Positions 25,529-35,725 of a DNA stretch of 64,000 bases are shown piece by piece. How positions within the stretch are numbered: the first letter of the stretch is position 1; the number at the start of each line of letters is the position of its first letter. A program made the position numbers and the translations under genes. Under the pieces are notes generated by a model, which was not told where the DNA came from, ran no database searches, and saw nothing but the letters and a program-made list of their open reading frames with translations. Origin of the DNA: Gammaproteobacteria bacterium (GTDB lineage: Bacteria; Pseudomonadota; Gammaproteobacteria; SZUA-229); contig JAPHSS010000004.1 of NCBI GenBank assembly GCA_026195255.1, positions 1 to 64,000 of the forward strand, in the 5' to 3' direction.

Positions 25529-27718
25529 ATGGATGTTTCACATATACTCGATGGTTTAAATGACGCACAACGCGAAGCGGTAACGGCCCCCCCGGGCCCA
25601 ATGCTTATACTTGCTGGTGCAGGTAGTGGTAAAACCCGTGTGCTGGTTCACCGCATGGCATGGCTAATAAAGGTAGAAAATGCTTCCCCCTTTAGCCTGA
25701 TGGCGGTTACTTTTACCAATAAAGCGGCAAGCGAAATGCGCGCTCGTGTAGAACAGCTTCAAGGCGTATCCCCCAATGGCATGTGGGTAGGCACTTTTCA
25801 CGGTATTGCCCATAGACTTTTACGTGCGCACTGGAAAGAAGCCAATTTGCCACAACAGTTCCAGATTCTGGACTCTGATGACCAGTACCGCATGATTCGC
25901 CGCGTCTTAAAATCACTTGAACTAGATGAGGCACGATGGGTACCCAGACAAATTCAGGGGTTCATTAATGGCCGTAAGGATGAGGGTCAGCGGCCTCAAC
26001 ATGTAGATGCGGGCGCTGACCCCATACGCCAGCAACTGGTGAGCATTTACTCTGCTTACGAAGCGGCCTGCAAACGTGCCGGGGTAATCGATTTTGCTGA
26101 ACTGCTCTTACGCAGCCTGGAACTCATTCGAGACAATCAGGAATTACATAAACATTATCGAAACCGCTTTCAACATATCCTCGTTGACGAGTTCCAGGAT
26201 ACCAATACTATTCAATATGCGTGGATTCGCTTACTTGCGGCCGATAAGAATAACCGCGGCGCACAGCTATTTGTAGTGGGTGATGATGACCAGTCTATCT
26301 ATGGCTGGCGCGGTGCAAAGGTTGAAAACATACTGTCCTTTCAGAATGAAAACCCGAATACACTGGTTATTCGACTTGAACAAAACTATCGCTCAACCGG
26401 TAATATTCTCAACGCGGCAAACGGCCTGATTTCACATAATCAGGAACGTATGGGTAAAAACCTGTGGACTGATGGTGAAGACGGTAATCTTATTCAGCTT
26501 TATTCAGCGTTTAATGAACAGGATGAAGCACGTTATATAATAGATCGCATTGTTGAACATGTTTCAAATGGCAATGCCAGGGCTGATATTGCTATTCTGT
26601 ATCGTTCTAATGCCCAGTCTCGAGTATTTGAAGAACAGCTAATGACCCAGGGCATACCTTATCGAGTTTATGGTGGCCTTCGCTTTTTCGAACGAGCCGA
26701 AATCAGAGATGCCCTAAGTTACCTTCGTCTGCTTAATAACCGTAATGACGACCCGGCTTTTGAACGTGTAGTAAACCAGCCAACCAGGGGTATTGGTAAT
26801 AAAACCGTAGATACCATTCGAGAAGCGGCGCGTTTAGCGGATGCTTCTATGTGGCAAGCCTCGATTGAGCTTATCAACAGTAACAGTCTGACAGCTAGAG
26901 CTCAAAATGCACTCGATGGTTTTATTCAGTTAATTAACAAGTTAAATATAGATACACAATCGGTCGAGTTACACGAACAATTTGAACATGTTATACATTC
27001 GTCCGGTTTAATAAACCATTACGGGAAAGAAAAAGGCGAAAAGGCTGAGGCACGGGTAGAAAACCTTGAAGAACTGGTTAGTGCTGCTAAAGGTTTCGAA
27101 TATATACAGGATGATGACGCACCTCTGGATAGCCTTACTGCATTCTTAACCCATGCTGCATTAGAAGCTGGTGAAGGCCAGGCCGAAGCCTGGGAAGACT
27201 GTGTACAATTAATGACGTTACACAGTGCTAAAGGGCTTGAGTTTCCACTGGTGTTTATGTGTGGAATGGAAGAGGGTCTGTTTCCACATCAACGCAGTGC
27301 AGAAGAAGAGGGCCGTTTACAGGAGGAGCGTCGACTTTGTTATGTTGGAATCACCCGTGCGCGAGATCAACTGGTTCTTAGTTATGCAGAGCAGCGCCGT
27401 TTATACGGCAAAGAAATGTACCCCATGCCCTCGAGTTTTATTGGAGAAATCCCGGCACAGTTCATTGAGGAAATACGACCAAAAACAAACTATAACTCAG
27501 GCGTAAACTCTTACTCTCAAAATTCCAGCTTTAGCTTTGCTGAAGAGGATAATGAGTCAGGCATTACTATAGGGCAACGCGTTTTACATCAAAAGTTTGG
27601 CGAAGGTTTTGTACTCAATTATGAAGGCCGCGGGAAAAGTGCTCGCGTCGAGGTTAATTTTGATGATGCGGGTAGTAAATGGCTGGTATTAAGTTACGCT
27701 AATCTACAACCCATATAA
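25529..27718 (+). CDS. uvrD: DNA helicase II (UvrD)
   Basis: Superfamily 1A 3'-5' helicase used in nucleotide excision repair, mismatch repair and fork rescue. The ATG at 25529 gives MDVSHILDGLNDAQREAV, which aligns with the E. coli start MDVSYLLDSLNDKQREAV. Upstream in-frame candidates (TTG 25490, ATG 25505 and 25520) would add unneeded residues. Length is 729, against 720 in E. coli. Walker A AGAGSGKT is at 29-36; VTFTNKAASEM, LVDEFQDTN, VGDDDQSIYGWRGA, LEQNYRST, LMTLHSAKGLEFP and VGITRARDQL follow. The C-terminus ends in a Tudor-like element (IGQRVLHQKFGEGFVLNYEG). No clear LexA box was seen upstream. Confidence 0.96.
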   Translation: MDVSHILDGLNDAQREAVTAPPGPMLILAGAGSGKTRVLVHRMAWLIKVENASPFSLMAVTFTNKAASEMRARVEQLQGVSPNGMWVGTFHGIAHRLLRAHWKEANLPQQFQILDSDDQYRMIRRVLKSLELDEARWVPRQIQGFINGRKDEGQRPQHVDAGADPIRQQLVSIYSAYEAACKRAGVIDFAELLLRSLELIRDNQELHKHYRNRFQHILVDEFQDTNTIQYAWIRLLAADKNNRGAQLFVVGDDDQSIYGWRGAKVENILSFQNENPNTLVIRLEQNYRSTGNILNAANGLISHNQERMGKNLWTDGEDGNLIQLYSAFNEQDEARYIIDRIVEHVSNGNARADIAILYRSNAQSRVFEEQLMTQGIPYRVYGGLRFFERAEIRDALSYLRLLNNRNDDPAFERVVNQPTRGIGNKTVDTIREAARLADASMWQASIELINSNSLTARAQNALDGFIQLINKLNIDTQSVELHEQFEHVIHSSGLINHYGKEKGEKAEARVENLEELVSAAKGFEYIQDDDAPLDSLTAFLTHAALEAGEGQAEAWEDCVQLMTLHSAKGLEFPLVFMCGMEEGLFPHQRSAEEEGRLQEERRLCYVGITRARDQLVLSYAEQRRLYGKEMYPMPSSFIGEIPAQFIEEIRPKTNYNSGVNSYSQNSSFSFAEEDNESGITIGQRVLHQKFGEGFVLNYEGRGKSARVEVNFDDAGSKWLVLSYANLQPI

Positions 27719-27742
27719 ACCTATAACGATGAATTAAACGAC

Positions 27743-30700
27743 ATGAAACCAGGTAAGGACCACGATCTCATAAATCTATTCATCTCCGGCACAGCATTGT
27801 TACTGGGTTTGATATGGATGTTTTTTGGCAGTCAGTTAACTGGTTTATTAATAGCTTTAGAAAACCAGGATACTTTTTATTATTTTTTTAGTGGCGTTAT
27901 TTTTTCTATTGCTATTGTGGGTTTTTACGGGTTCGTACGAACCGTACTTTGTTTTACTGAATTTCTGGTTAACCGGGAAAATCTACATGCACAACTCTAT
28001 GACAATTTATTAACGGATGAACATGAAGGTATATTTTTAAAGAACAAACAGGGGATTTATAAAATAATTAGCCCCGTTTCACAGCAGGTTTTAAAGCTTG
28101 AGAATAAGCAGGTGATAGGTTTCAATGACCATGATCTTCATAAAAGCGCCAGCGCCAATAAGATATGCCACGAAGACCAGCGCGTTCTTGATTTTGAGGA
28201 AACGATTCAATGGGAAACTACCTTACATACTTCACAAGGTGAAGAATATTATCTATGCAAAAAATTCCCCTGTCGTGACAGTAAAAAAAGAATTACCGGA
28301 ATAATTGGTGTTTGTAAAAACATTACTACACTTAAAAACATTCAAAATAATAATCGTCACATGGAAGACCGTTACCGTAATTTATTTAATAAGTTACCCT
28401 ATCCTGTTTTAGTTCTTGATTCCACTTCATTATTACCTTTCACATTCAACAGCGCCATGAATGATCTGTTAGGTTATGAAACCGAAGAGTTTTCTCGCAT
28501 GCGCATGAGCCTTCATGTTGATACTGAATGTTTAAATGATTTCAGAGAGTCTATAAGTGAACTTAATAGCTCACATGGTGGCGAGTTTGAAACCCACTTA
28601 ATTACAAAAAACAGAGATGCTATAAATGTAACGGGTTATGCACAGGAAATAATCATACAAGATAAAACATATCTTCATATGATGCTTTACGATAATACTG
28701 AAACTAAAAAATCAACCGAAATACTTATCGGCTCTGAATTAAAATATCGTTCACTTTTTGAGCATGCTAATGATGCTATTATTGTAGTATCAACAAATTC
28801 TCTTAATATTATTGATGCAAATGAGATTGCCATTAGTTTTCTGGGTTATATGCGAGATGATTTATTATTAATGTCGATTTTTGATCTCGACTCCTCTCCT
28901 AATCATTCTTTGACCCAGGAAAAAATAGCTGATCTTGAAATATATAACCACGCATTATATGAACAGAACATAAAAAATCGTAGAGGCGAGAACAAGTCTG
29001 TCGAAATTAATGCTCATAAACTTAATTATGGCACTGAAGATGTTTATCAATTCGTTATTCGTAATATTAGCAAACGTAAAAAAACTGAAGCTGCACTTAA
29101 ATCTTCAGAAAATCGATATCGCCAGATGTTTGAGTCAAATATGGCAATCAAACTGGTTATTGACCCGGAAAACTTTTGTATAGAAGATGCTAACCCGGCT
29201 GCAGCACAATTTTATGGTTATACCATTGACGAGCTCAAAGGTATGGACCTGGCACAAATCAATATCCTCTCACGAGATAAATTAAACACCTTAATCTTAC
29301 AAACTCGAGAACAGAGCCTCGGTTTTTATAGCTGTCCTCATCGATTATCTAATGGTGAAATTAGATTTGTAGAAGTTCGAGATGGGCCAATGGAAATTGA
29401 AGGCCGTCAACTATTTTATTCAATTATTCATGATGTAACTGCCAGCAAAGAAGCTGAAAACCAGGTATTAGTTGCTTCTAAGATGTTTGATTATTCTACC
29501 GATGCTGTTATGTTAATTAATGATAAAAACAAGGTGGTTTCTGTTAACTATGCCTTTACTCAGATAACAGGTTATCAACAATCAGAGATTCAAAATGAAT
29601 CTCCTGAAATTATTCTGGCTTCTCCAGAAACAACTCTTTTAAATAAGAATGTATTGTTATCAATAGACAATACCGGTCAGTGGAAAGGTGAAGTTTGGCA
29701 TCGTCTTAAAGATGGCCAAAGCCGTCCATTAAGTGCCAGCATTAATAGCATACGAAATGAAAATACAAGCGTTTCAAGTTACGTTGTTATGCTTGCACCG
29801 AGACATACTCAAGTTATAGAGCAGGAAGACACCATTCAATTTGTTGAACTTACTGAGCTACCCAACAAATCACTTTTTGTAAACCGCCTACAAAATGCCG
29901 TAGACCGTGCCCAGCGAAATAAAAATCGTTTAGGCATAATTCTTATCGACTTCAAAAACTTTTCAGATATAAATACTCATTATGGCTACGACCTTGGTGA
30001 CCAGTTATTAAAAGCCATCTCGAAACGCCTCAACTACAATACTCGCGACAGCGACACCATCAGTCATTTTTCATCTGATGACTTCGCTGTATTAATAGAA
30101 GACCTTGGCGATATACAACAAATTGGTATTGTTGCACAAAAATTACTCTCTACTTTATCTGAAACTTACCAGACATCTGAGCAAACAATTGAACTCGGTG
30201 TTTCAATGGGGATTAGCATATACCCGGATGATGGTGACTATGCCGACCAATTAATAGAAAGAGCTCAAACCGCTTTAATAACAGCTCAAAACTTTGAAGG
30301 TAATCACTTTGAATTAACCAGTGCCGGCATGAATTATAATGCAAAAATGTGGTTACAAACGGAAGCCAAATTACACAAAGCTTTGCGTAGTAATGAATTC
30401 TTTCTGTCTTATTTGCCACACATTAATATAACCACAAATACTCTTGAGTCTTTAGAAGCTCTTGTGCGTTGGCAAGATCCTGAACAGGGTTGTTTATTAC
30501 CTGCCCAGTTTCTACCCGGCGCTAAAAAGTCAGGTTTTATTGGTGCTATCGGTATTCATGTTATTGAAATGGCATTAAAACAATATCGTTCATGGTTAGA
30601 TAAAAAACTTTCTATTCCCAGATTAACTTTAAACATTTGCTACACTCAAATTGATTCCGACCTTTCTGACATTTTGATTGAGAAATGTGATAAATATAAA

Positions 30701-31120
30701 ATTGATTATGCACAAATTGGGCTAGAATTCTCTGAGAAAAATTTTACTTCTATTTCTGATAGTCAGCGTGCTGTATTAAAGCAATTACAGAACAGTAAAT
30801 TTCATATATGTATTGATGATTTTGGTTCTGCGAATACGTCATTAAGCTGTTTGTTACACTGTACTGTAACCGAAATAAAAATTGACCCAATATTCATAGC
30901 TAAAACTTATGAATCAAATGATGCAAAGAATCTACTAACAGGCATTGTTTCTCTTTGTAAATCACAAAACATACAAATTATTGCTGAGGGTATTGAAGAG
31001 GAAAAAGATCGTGATTACCTGAGCTCATTCGGTATTAATCATATGCAGGGACATTTATTTAGTGAACCTCTTACTGCCGATTATGTTACAAAATATATCA
31101 ACAGGATTTCTAAATGCTAA
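27743..31120 (+). CDS. Multi-PAS membrane protein with degenerate GGDEF and intact EAL
   Basis: An 1125-residue signalling protein. Two N-terminal helices (about 8-35 and 45-70) anchor it. About five PAS-like segments follow between 85 and 690, several ending in the DITxxKxxE-like linker. In the GGDEF domain the signature is SSDDF (777-781) instead of GGDEF, so cyclase activity is unlikely. The EAL domain (about 865-1120) keeps EAL at 905-907, Asn in LTLNICYTQ, Glu residues in GLEFSEKNF, DD in ICIDDFGSANTSL, Lys in IKIDPIFI, Glu in AEGIEEE and Gln in MQGHLFSEP. It is therefore a predicted active c-di-GMP phosphodiesterase with sensory input. It starts 25 bases after uvrD. Confidence 0.88.
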   Translation: MKPGKDHDLINLFISGTALLLGLIWMFFGSQLTGLLIALENQDTFYYFFSGVIFSIAIVGFYGFVRTVLCFTEFLVNRENLHAQLYDNLLTDEHEGIFLKNKQGIYKIISPVSQQVLKLENKQVIGFNDHDLHKSASANKICHEDQRVLDFEETIQWETTLHTSQGEEYYLCKKFPCRDSKKRITGIIGVCKNITTLKNIQNNNRHMEDRYRNLFNKLPYPVLVLDSTSLLPFTFNSAMNDLLGYETEEFSRMRMSLHVDTECLNDFRESISELNSSHGGEFETHLITKNRDAINVTGYAQEIIIQDKTYLHMMLYDNTETKKSTEILIGSELKYRSLFEHANDAIIVVSTNSLNIIDANEIAISFLGYMRDDLLLMSIFDLDSSPNHSLTQEKIADLEIYNHALYEQNIKNRRGENKSVEINAHKLNYGTEDVYQFVIRNISKRKKTEAALKSSENRYRQMFESNMAIKLVIDPENFCIEDANPAAAQFYGYTIDELKGMDLAQINILSRDKLNTLILQTREQSLGFYSCPHRLSNGEIRFVEVRDGPMEIEGRQLFYSIIHDVTASKEAENQVLVASKMFDYSTDAVMLINDKNKVVSVNYAFTQITGYQQSEIQNESPEIILASPETTLLNKNVLLSIDNTGQWKGEVWHRLKDGQSRPLSASINSIRNENTSVSSYVVMLAPRHTQVIEQEDTIQFVELTELPNKSLFVNRLQNAVDRAQRNKNRLGIILIDFKNFSDINTHYGYDLGDQLLKAISKRLNYNTRDSDTISHFSSDDFAVLIEDLGDIQQIGIVAQKLLSTLSETYQTSEQTIELGVSMGISIYPDDGDYADQLIERAQTALITAQNFEGNHFELTSAGMNYNAKMWLQTEAKLHKALRSNEFFLSYLPHINITTNTLESLEALVRWQDPEQGCLLPAQFLPGAKKSGFIGAIGIHVIEMALKQYRSWLDKKLSIPRLTLNICYTQIDSDLSDILIEKCDKYKIDYAQIGLEFSEKNFTSISDSQRAVLKQLQNSKFHICIDDFGSANTSLSCLLHCTVTEIKIDPIFIAKTYESNDAKNLLTGIVSLCKSQNIQIIAEGIEEEKDRDYLSSFGINHMQGHLFSEPLTADYVTKYINRISKC

Positions 31121-31214
31121 TGTAATTAATCGATACTGATATACACTGTAGTGAAATATTATTATGATCATTTCACTAAACTTTCTTAAATTTAATAAAC
31201 CTTATAAGACTATT

Positions 31215-32294
31215 ATGAAAAGACGACACTTTATTAAAGCCGCTGCCTCAACTGGCCTGATAACCTCTACATCTCTAACATCAACTACTGCCTTAGCCAA
31301 ATCTACTGCTACTATAAAATGGAAAATGGTAACTACCTGGCCTAAAAACTTTCCCGGGCTGGGTACTGGCGCGAATAATCTCGCTAAATTAATCACGCAA
31401 ATGTCAGGTGGCCGTTTAAAGGTTAAAGTTTACGGTGCAAAAGAACTGGTGCCTCCATTTGAGGTTTTTGATGCGGTTTCTCGTGGTACCGCACAAATGG
31501 GCCATGGGGCCGCATATTACTGGAAGGGAAAAACAGCTGCTGCTCAATTTTTTGCCGCTGTACCGTTTGGTTTAACCGCACAGGAAATGAATGGCTGGTT
31601 ATATCATGGTGGCGGCCTGAAACTCTGGCATGAAACCTATGAACCTTTTGGCATCATTCCCGCAGCAGCCGGAAATACTGGTGTGCAAATGGCCGGCTGG
31701 TTTAATAAGGAAATTAAATCTATCGAAGATTTAAAGGGTTTAAAAATGCGTATTCCCGGGCTTGGGGGTGAAGTTCTAAAACGAGCAGGTGGCACACCCG
31801 TTAATTTACCCGGTGGTGAAATATTTTCTTCATTGAAAACAGGCGCAATTGATGCAACTGAATGGGTTGGGCCTTATAACGACATGGCCTTTGGCCTGCA
31901 TAAAGCGGCAAAATTTTATTATTATCCTGGTTGGCATGAACCGGGTACAACACTTGAGGCTTTAATAAATAAACAAGCCCTGGAAAAATTACCGGCTGAT
32001 TTACAGAGTATCGTACTAAACGCATGCAAAGTTGTGAATCTGGATATGATTTCTGAATATACAACTCGTAATCAACAGGCTTTAGATACGCTGGTTAATA
32101 AACATAAAGTAAAAGTTTCTAAATTGCCCGACGAAGTATTAAAGAGACTTCAAACTCTGTCTGATGAAGTTATAAATGAAGTTGCGTCAACCGATAAAAT
32201 GACTAAAAAGGTTTTTGAATCTTTTAGATCTTATCGTGACAAAGTCAAAAAATGGAGTGATATATCTGAGTTGGCTTACTTGAAATCCCGTTAG
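31215..32294 (+). CDS. dctP: TRAP transporter substrate-binding protein with Tat-type signal
   Basis: A 359-residue DctP-type periplasmic receptor. From ATG 31215 the N-terminus reads MKRRHFIKAAASTG, a twin-arginine signal (RRxFIK), so it is probably exported folded. An upstream in-frame ATG at 31164 would bury that signal. The mature part, KWKMVTTWPKNFPGLGTGAN, then GLKMRIPGLGGEVLKRAGGTPV and IDATEWVGPYNDMAFGLHKA, is characteristic of the TakP-like group, which binds 2-oxo acids or similar carboxylates, often as dimers. The matching permease genes dctQ and dctM lie 1.4 kb away on the opposite strand, with an Ig-like lipoprotein gene between. Confidence 0.88.
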   Translation: MKRRHFIKAAASTGLITSTSLTSTTALAKSTATIKWKMVTTWPKNFPGLGTGANNLAKLITQMSGGRLKVKVYGAKELVPPFEVFDAVSRGTAQMGHGAAYYWKGKTAAAQFFAAVPFGLTAQEMNGWLYHGGGLKLWHETYEPFGIIPAAAGNTGVQMAGWFNKEIKSIEDLKGLKMRIPGLGGEVLKRAGGTPVNLPGGEIFSSLKTGAIDATEWVGPYNDMAFGLHKAAKFYYYPGWHEPGTTLEALINKQALEKLPADLQSIVLNACKVVNLDMISEYTTRNQQALDTLVNKHKVKVSKLPDEVLKRLQTLSDEVINEVASTDKMTKKVFESFRSYRDKVKKWSDISELAYLKSR

Positions 32295-32356
32295 CTTAAT
32301 TTTGTAAATAGCTGACTCGACTGTCGACTCTATTATCTTGTCACTTTATATGTTCG

Positions 32357-33619
32357 CTAATCATAAACCACACTCGTAAATGATGTGACTTGGTTATTCG
32401 GTGTTGTTATTACTACCTCTAGTACACCTGAATCAGGAGTATCATCACCTGTTATAGTAATTGGTATCGTTATTGGCGTCAGACGATTAGGGACAGTAAA
32501 CGATGATAACGAATCGATAGTTCCATTTGTTGTTTCAATAGTAATGCTTGTCCCACCAGGTAAAGAATTATTATTAATATCAGCTAAAACAATTGAAAAA
32601 GCTAACGGATTTGCACCAAGAGTAATTGTGGCAGGTAACCCTGTTATTACTGCCGAACTACCTGACATAACGATAATGATAGAATCACGAACGTGTATAT
32701 TTTTCTGTGCGGAGCATAAAGCATAACCTGGAAGGCATGAGCTTCCATTATATAAGCCGTCAGCGGCGGAATATATACCATTATTATTTAAATCAAGAAA
32801 TTCCTCTCCCACATCGCGTATGCCATTTTCATTATCATCACGAAATGCTTCCGGCATATCAGTAAAGGTATCTCCCTGATCAAAGATGCCATTTCCATTT
32901 TCATCAACAAAACTTTCCTGACCTAAAGCAGTAGCTACTATCGTTACTCGACCATCAACAGGGGTTGGATCCTGACTACGCCATATAACATTACAGTCAC
33001 TTAAAACTGAGCTGATGCAAGAGCCCTCTATTGAACCACCTTCAGTCTTAAAAGATACGGTCGTTCCTTCAGGCACAAAGTTATTAAATATATCGCCAAG
33101 ATGAACCACTATCGTTGACTCTTCTCCTGTAAAATTTAAACCCTCTGGATTAAGCACTGTAGCGGCTACTGTCATACTATCCTGATCGGGTATACCCGCA
33201 GTAATAGCTAATTGACCGGATAAGCTTGTAATATCAGTTCCAGGAATATTGGCAATAACTCTAACCGCCGTAGGTATCGCTCCCGATTGTACAATCGTAT
33301 TAACAAATCCGTTTTCATCAGAAATAGCTGTGGCTGGGTTTAATGTTATACCTCCGACACTTGTGCTGAGACTAAAATTAACTGTTTGCTCAGTTAACAC
33401 ATTACCTAGTGGATCCTTAACTCTGAATTGTATATTAGATGTTTCAGACAAACCTGATCCACCTGTGCCCTGTAATGTAATTGAGGATGGTACTGCTGAT
33501 ACGAATTCAATTGATACTGTATTTGATTCTGATTCTTCATCTCCACATCCAAACAGAGTTGTAAGCATTAGAAGCAGAAAAATAGTTTTTATAATTGATT
33601 TAATAAATTTCATAAGCAT
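32357..33619 (-). CDS. Ig-like (Big_1/invasin-type) lipoprotein with Ca-binding-like repeats
   Basis: A 420-residue surface or periplasmic lipoprotein. I start it at ATG 33619 (MLMKFIK) rather than at the longer frame that runs back into dctM. The lipobox is LFGC with Cys25. Beta-sandwich Ig-like segments fit Big_1: FRVKDPLGNVLTEQTVNFSL with AISDENGFVNTIVQSG, then VHLGDIFNNFVPEGTTVSFK and a third near the C-terminus. Between the second and third are three DxNxNG-type loops (DENGNGIFD, DDNENGIRD, DLNNNGIYS), recalling calcium-binding repeats. It lies between dctP and dctMQ but has no obvious transport role; adhesion or envelope function is inferred. Confidence 0.75.
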   Translation of the reverse strand: MLMKFIKSIIKTIFLLLMLTTLFGCGDEESESNTVSIEFVSAVPSSITLQGTGGSGLSETSNIQFRVKDPLGNVLTEQTVNFSLSTSVGGITLNPATAISDENGFVNTIVQSGAIPTAVRVIANIPGTDITSLSGQLAITAGIPDQDSMTVAATVLNPEGLNFTGEESTIVVHLGDIFNNFVPEGTTVSFKTEGGSIEGSCISSVLSDCNVIWRSQDPTPVDGRVTIVATALGQESFVDENGNGIFDQGDTFTDMPEAFRDDNENGIRDVGEEFLDLNNNGIYSAADGLYNGSSCLPGYALCSAQKNIHVRDSIIIVMSGSSAVITGLPATITLGANPLAFSIVLADINNNSLPGGTSITIETTNGTIDSLSSFTVPNRLTPITIPITITGDDTPDSGVLEVVITTPNNQVTSFTSVVYD

Positions 33620-33659
33620 TTGATTTTTTATATTGTCTTGTATCAGTAAAGGCCATCTA

Positions 33660-35039
33660 CTACGCACTGTCAAGACTAGAAGGCAACCACGTCGCAATTT
33701 CAGGCCACCAGGCGATTAAAGCCATTACAACTAACTGTATCAATATAAAGGGCGTAACCCCTTTGTAAATATCCGTCGTATGTATTTCTACAGGCGCTAC
33801 TCCTCTTAGATAAAACAATGCAAAACCAAATGGCGGTGTTAAAAATGAGGTTTGAAGATTTATCGCTATTAGTATTCCTAACCATATGGGATCTATGCCC
33901 ATAGCCAATAATATCGGCCCCACAATAGGAATAACCACAAAAGTAATTTCGATGAAGTCAAGCACAAACCCTAATAAAAACATCACCAACATTACAAGAA
34001 ATAAGGCGCCATATACACCGCCGGGTAAGTCACTTAAAAATGATTTAATTAGTTCATCACCTTCAAAACCTCTAAAAACCAGTGAGAAAATAGACGCTCC
34101 GATCAAGATCATAAATACCATGCTGCTAATACGCGTTGTTTCCTGCATGACTTCACGCAAAATATTCACTGAAAGTTGCTTTCTGTAAGCGGCTAGCACA
34201 ATTGCCCCCATCGCCCCGACTGCAGCGGCCTCAGTAGGCGTTGCTAAACCACCAATAATTGAACCTAAAACTATGAGGATTAAAAACAGGGGAGGCACTA
34301 ACTCTATCAGCACCTGTTTACCTAGCTGGCTTCGATTCTGTAATTCAGCGGCTGGTAAAGCAGGCATAGACTGTGGCTTTAACTTAGCCACAATCAATAA
34401 GTATGTAATATAAAGTGCTACCAATAACAGCCCTGGTATGAGTGCGCCTATAAATAAATCGCCTACTGAGAGAGTTTCCGGGCTAAATATGCCCATATCA
34501 AGCTGAGCTTGCTGATAGGCAGAGGAAAGAACATCACCTAATAAAACCAGCACTATAGAGGGCGGGATAATTTGCCCTAATGTACCAGAAGCACAGATAG
34601 TACCGCAGGCGATCCGTGGATCGTAACCCCTTTTTAACATAGTTGGCAAAGATAACAGGCCCATCGTCACCACGGTCGCGCCGACTATGCCGGTGCTGGC
34701 GGCAAGCAACATACCGACTAGCGTAACCGATATGCCTATACCCCCACGAACAGATCCAAACAGCTGCGCCATGGTCTCCAGCAAGTTTTCTGCTATTTTT
34801 GAGCGCTCTAACATGACCCCCATAAAGACAAATAAGGGTACAGCCAGTAATACCTGATTCATCATAATGCCGAATAAGCGATTCGGTAAGGCCTCTAGAA
34901 AAGCACTATCAAAAACCTCTAAATAATTGCCAATACCCGCAAATAACAAAGCTGTACCCGCCAGCGTAAACGCCACCGGGTAACCACTTAATAACAGAAC
35001 AAAAACACAGACAAATAACCAGATAGCCATATATTCCAT
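33660..35039 (-). CDS. dctM: TRAP transporter large permease subunit DctM
   Basis: A 459-residue, 12-helix membrane protein forming the sodium-coupled transport channel of a TRAP system. Family motifs include VPLFVFMGVMLERSKIAENLLE, GATVVTMGLLSLPTMLKRGYDP, CASGTLGQIIPPSIVLVLLGD, LATPTEAAAVGAMGAIVLA and the C-terminal NLQTSFLTPPFGFALFYLRGVAP. Its start and the dctQ stop share a base, giving tight coupling. It is the natural partner of the DctP at 31215, although the receptor gene is separated from it and on the other strand. Confidence 0.93.
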   Translation of the reverse strand: MEYMAIWLFVCVFVLLLSGYPVAFTLAGTALLFAGIGNYLEVFDSAFLEALPNRLFGIMMNQVLLAVPLFVFMGVMLERSKIAENLLETMAQLFGSVRGGIGISVTLVGMLLAASTGIVGATVVTMGLLSLPTMLKRGYDPRIACGTICASGTLGQIIPPSIVLVLLGDVLSSAYQQAQLDMGIFSPETLSVGDLFIGALIPGLLLVALYITYLLIVAKLKPQSMPALPAAELQNRSQLGKQVLIELVPPLFLILIVLGSIIGGLATPTEAAAVGAMGAIVLAAYRKQLSVNILREVMQETTRISSMVFMILIGASIFSLVFRGFEGDELIKSFLSDLPGGVYGALFLVMLVMFLLGFVLDFIEITFVVIPIVGPILLAMGIDPIWLGILIAINLQTSFLTPPFGFALFYLRGVAPVEIHTTDIYKGVTPFILIQLVVMALIAWWPEIATWLPSSLDSA

Positions 35040-35605
35040 TAGAGAGAGTCTACCTTTAGTGGCTTTTGGCCGGATTGAGGGTCAACATAACCGGAGATCG
35101 TGAGAACCGCTTTTAATATCATAGCCAGCCCCTGTAACATGAGTAATGCGGCCATAACGACTATCAGGCTTTTAAGTAGATATACACCCGGTAAACCACC
35201 TGCCTCACGGGAGCTTTCTGTGACCGTCCAGGAGTCTATAATATAGGGCATACTCACCCATATTATAAATATCATTACCGGCATTAATATTAAAAGATGG
35301 CCCGCTAAATCAACCCATGCCTTGGCTTTTATATCTAATTTAGTGTAAAAAATATCAACTCTTACATGTGCATTCTGCTTCAGTGTATAAGCCGCCCCCA
35401 GTAAAAAAACGATTGAATGGAAATAGGAAATAGACTCCTGTAGAGCTATCCAGCCTGTATCAAAGACATAACGCAAAAGCACAACCGCAAATGTTACTAA
35501 CACCATAATTAGTACTAACCAGGATACTGAGCGACCTGTCCAGTCGATAAACTGTTCAAGTTTATCTGCCGTAACTTTAAAATAATCTTGTAATTTAGAA
35601 TTCAT
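35039..35605 (-). CDS. dctQ: TRAP transporter small permease subunit DctQ
   Basis: A 188-residue four-helix membrane protein. Typical features are LRYVFDTGWIALQESISYFHS in the first half, LGAAYTLKQNAHVRVDIFY in the middle, and a long C-terminal helix pair. DctQ stabilises DctM and helps receptor docking. It is upstream of and coupled to dctM. The 120 bases ahead of it face the gene at 35726 and should contain its promoter, but no clear element was seen. Confidence 0.9.
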   Translation of the reverse strand: MNSKLQDYFKVTADKLEQFIDWTGRSVSWLVLIMVLVTFAVVLLRYVFDTGWIALQESISYFHSIVFLLGAAYTLKQNAHVRVDIFYTKLDIKAKAWVDLAGHLLILMPVMIFIIWVSMPYIIDSWTVTESSREAGGLPGVYLLKSLIVVMAALLMLQGLAMILKAVLTISGYVDPQSGQKPLKVDSL

Positions 35606-35725
35606 CGGCGCATTTTACACAGTTATCCCTTATAGGTAACAGTTTGTCGGTTATACATTGAATTTTAAGGTATTTCATATAATTGTTAAGATAATTGAAT
35701 AAAAACTATAATTAATGAAAAAATA

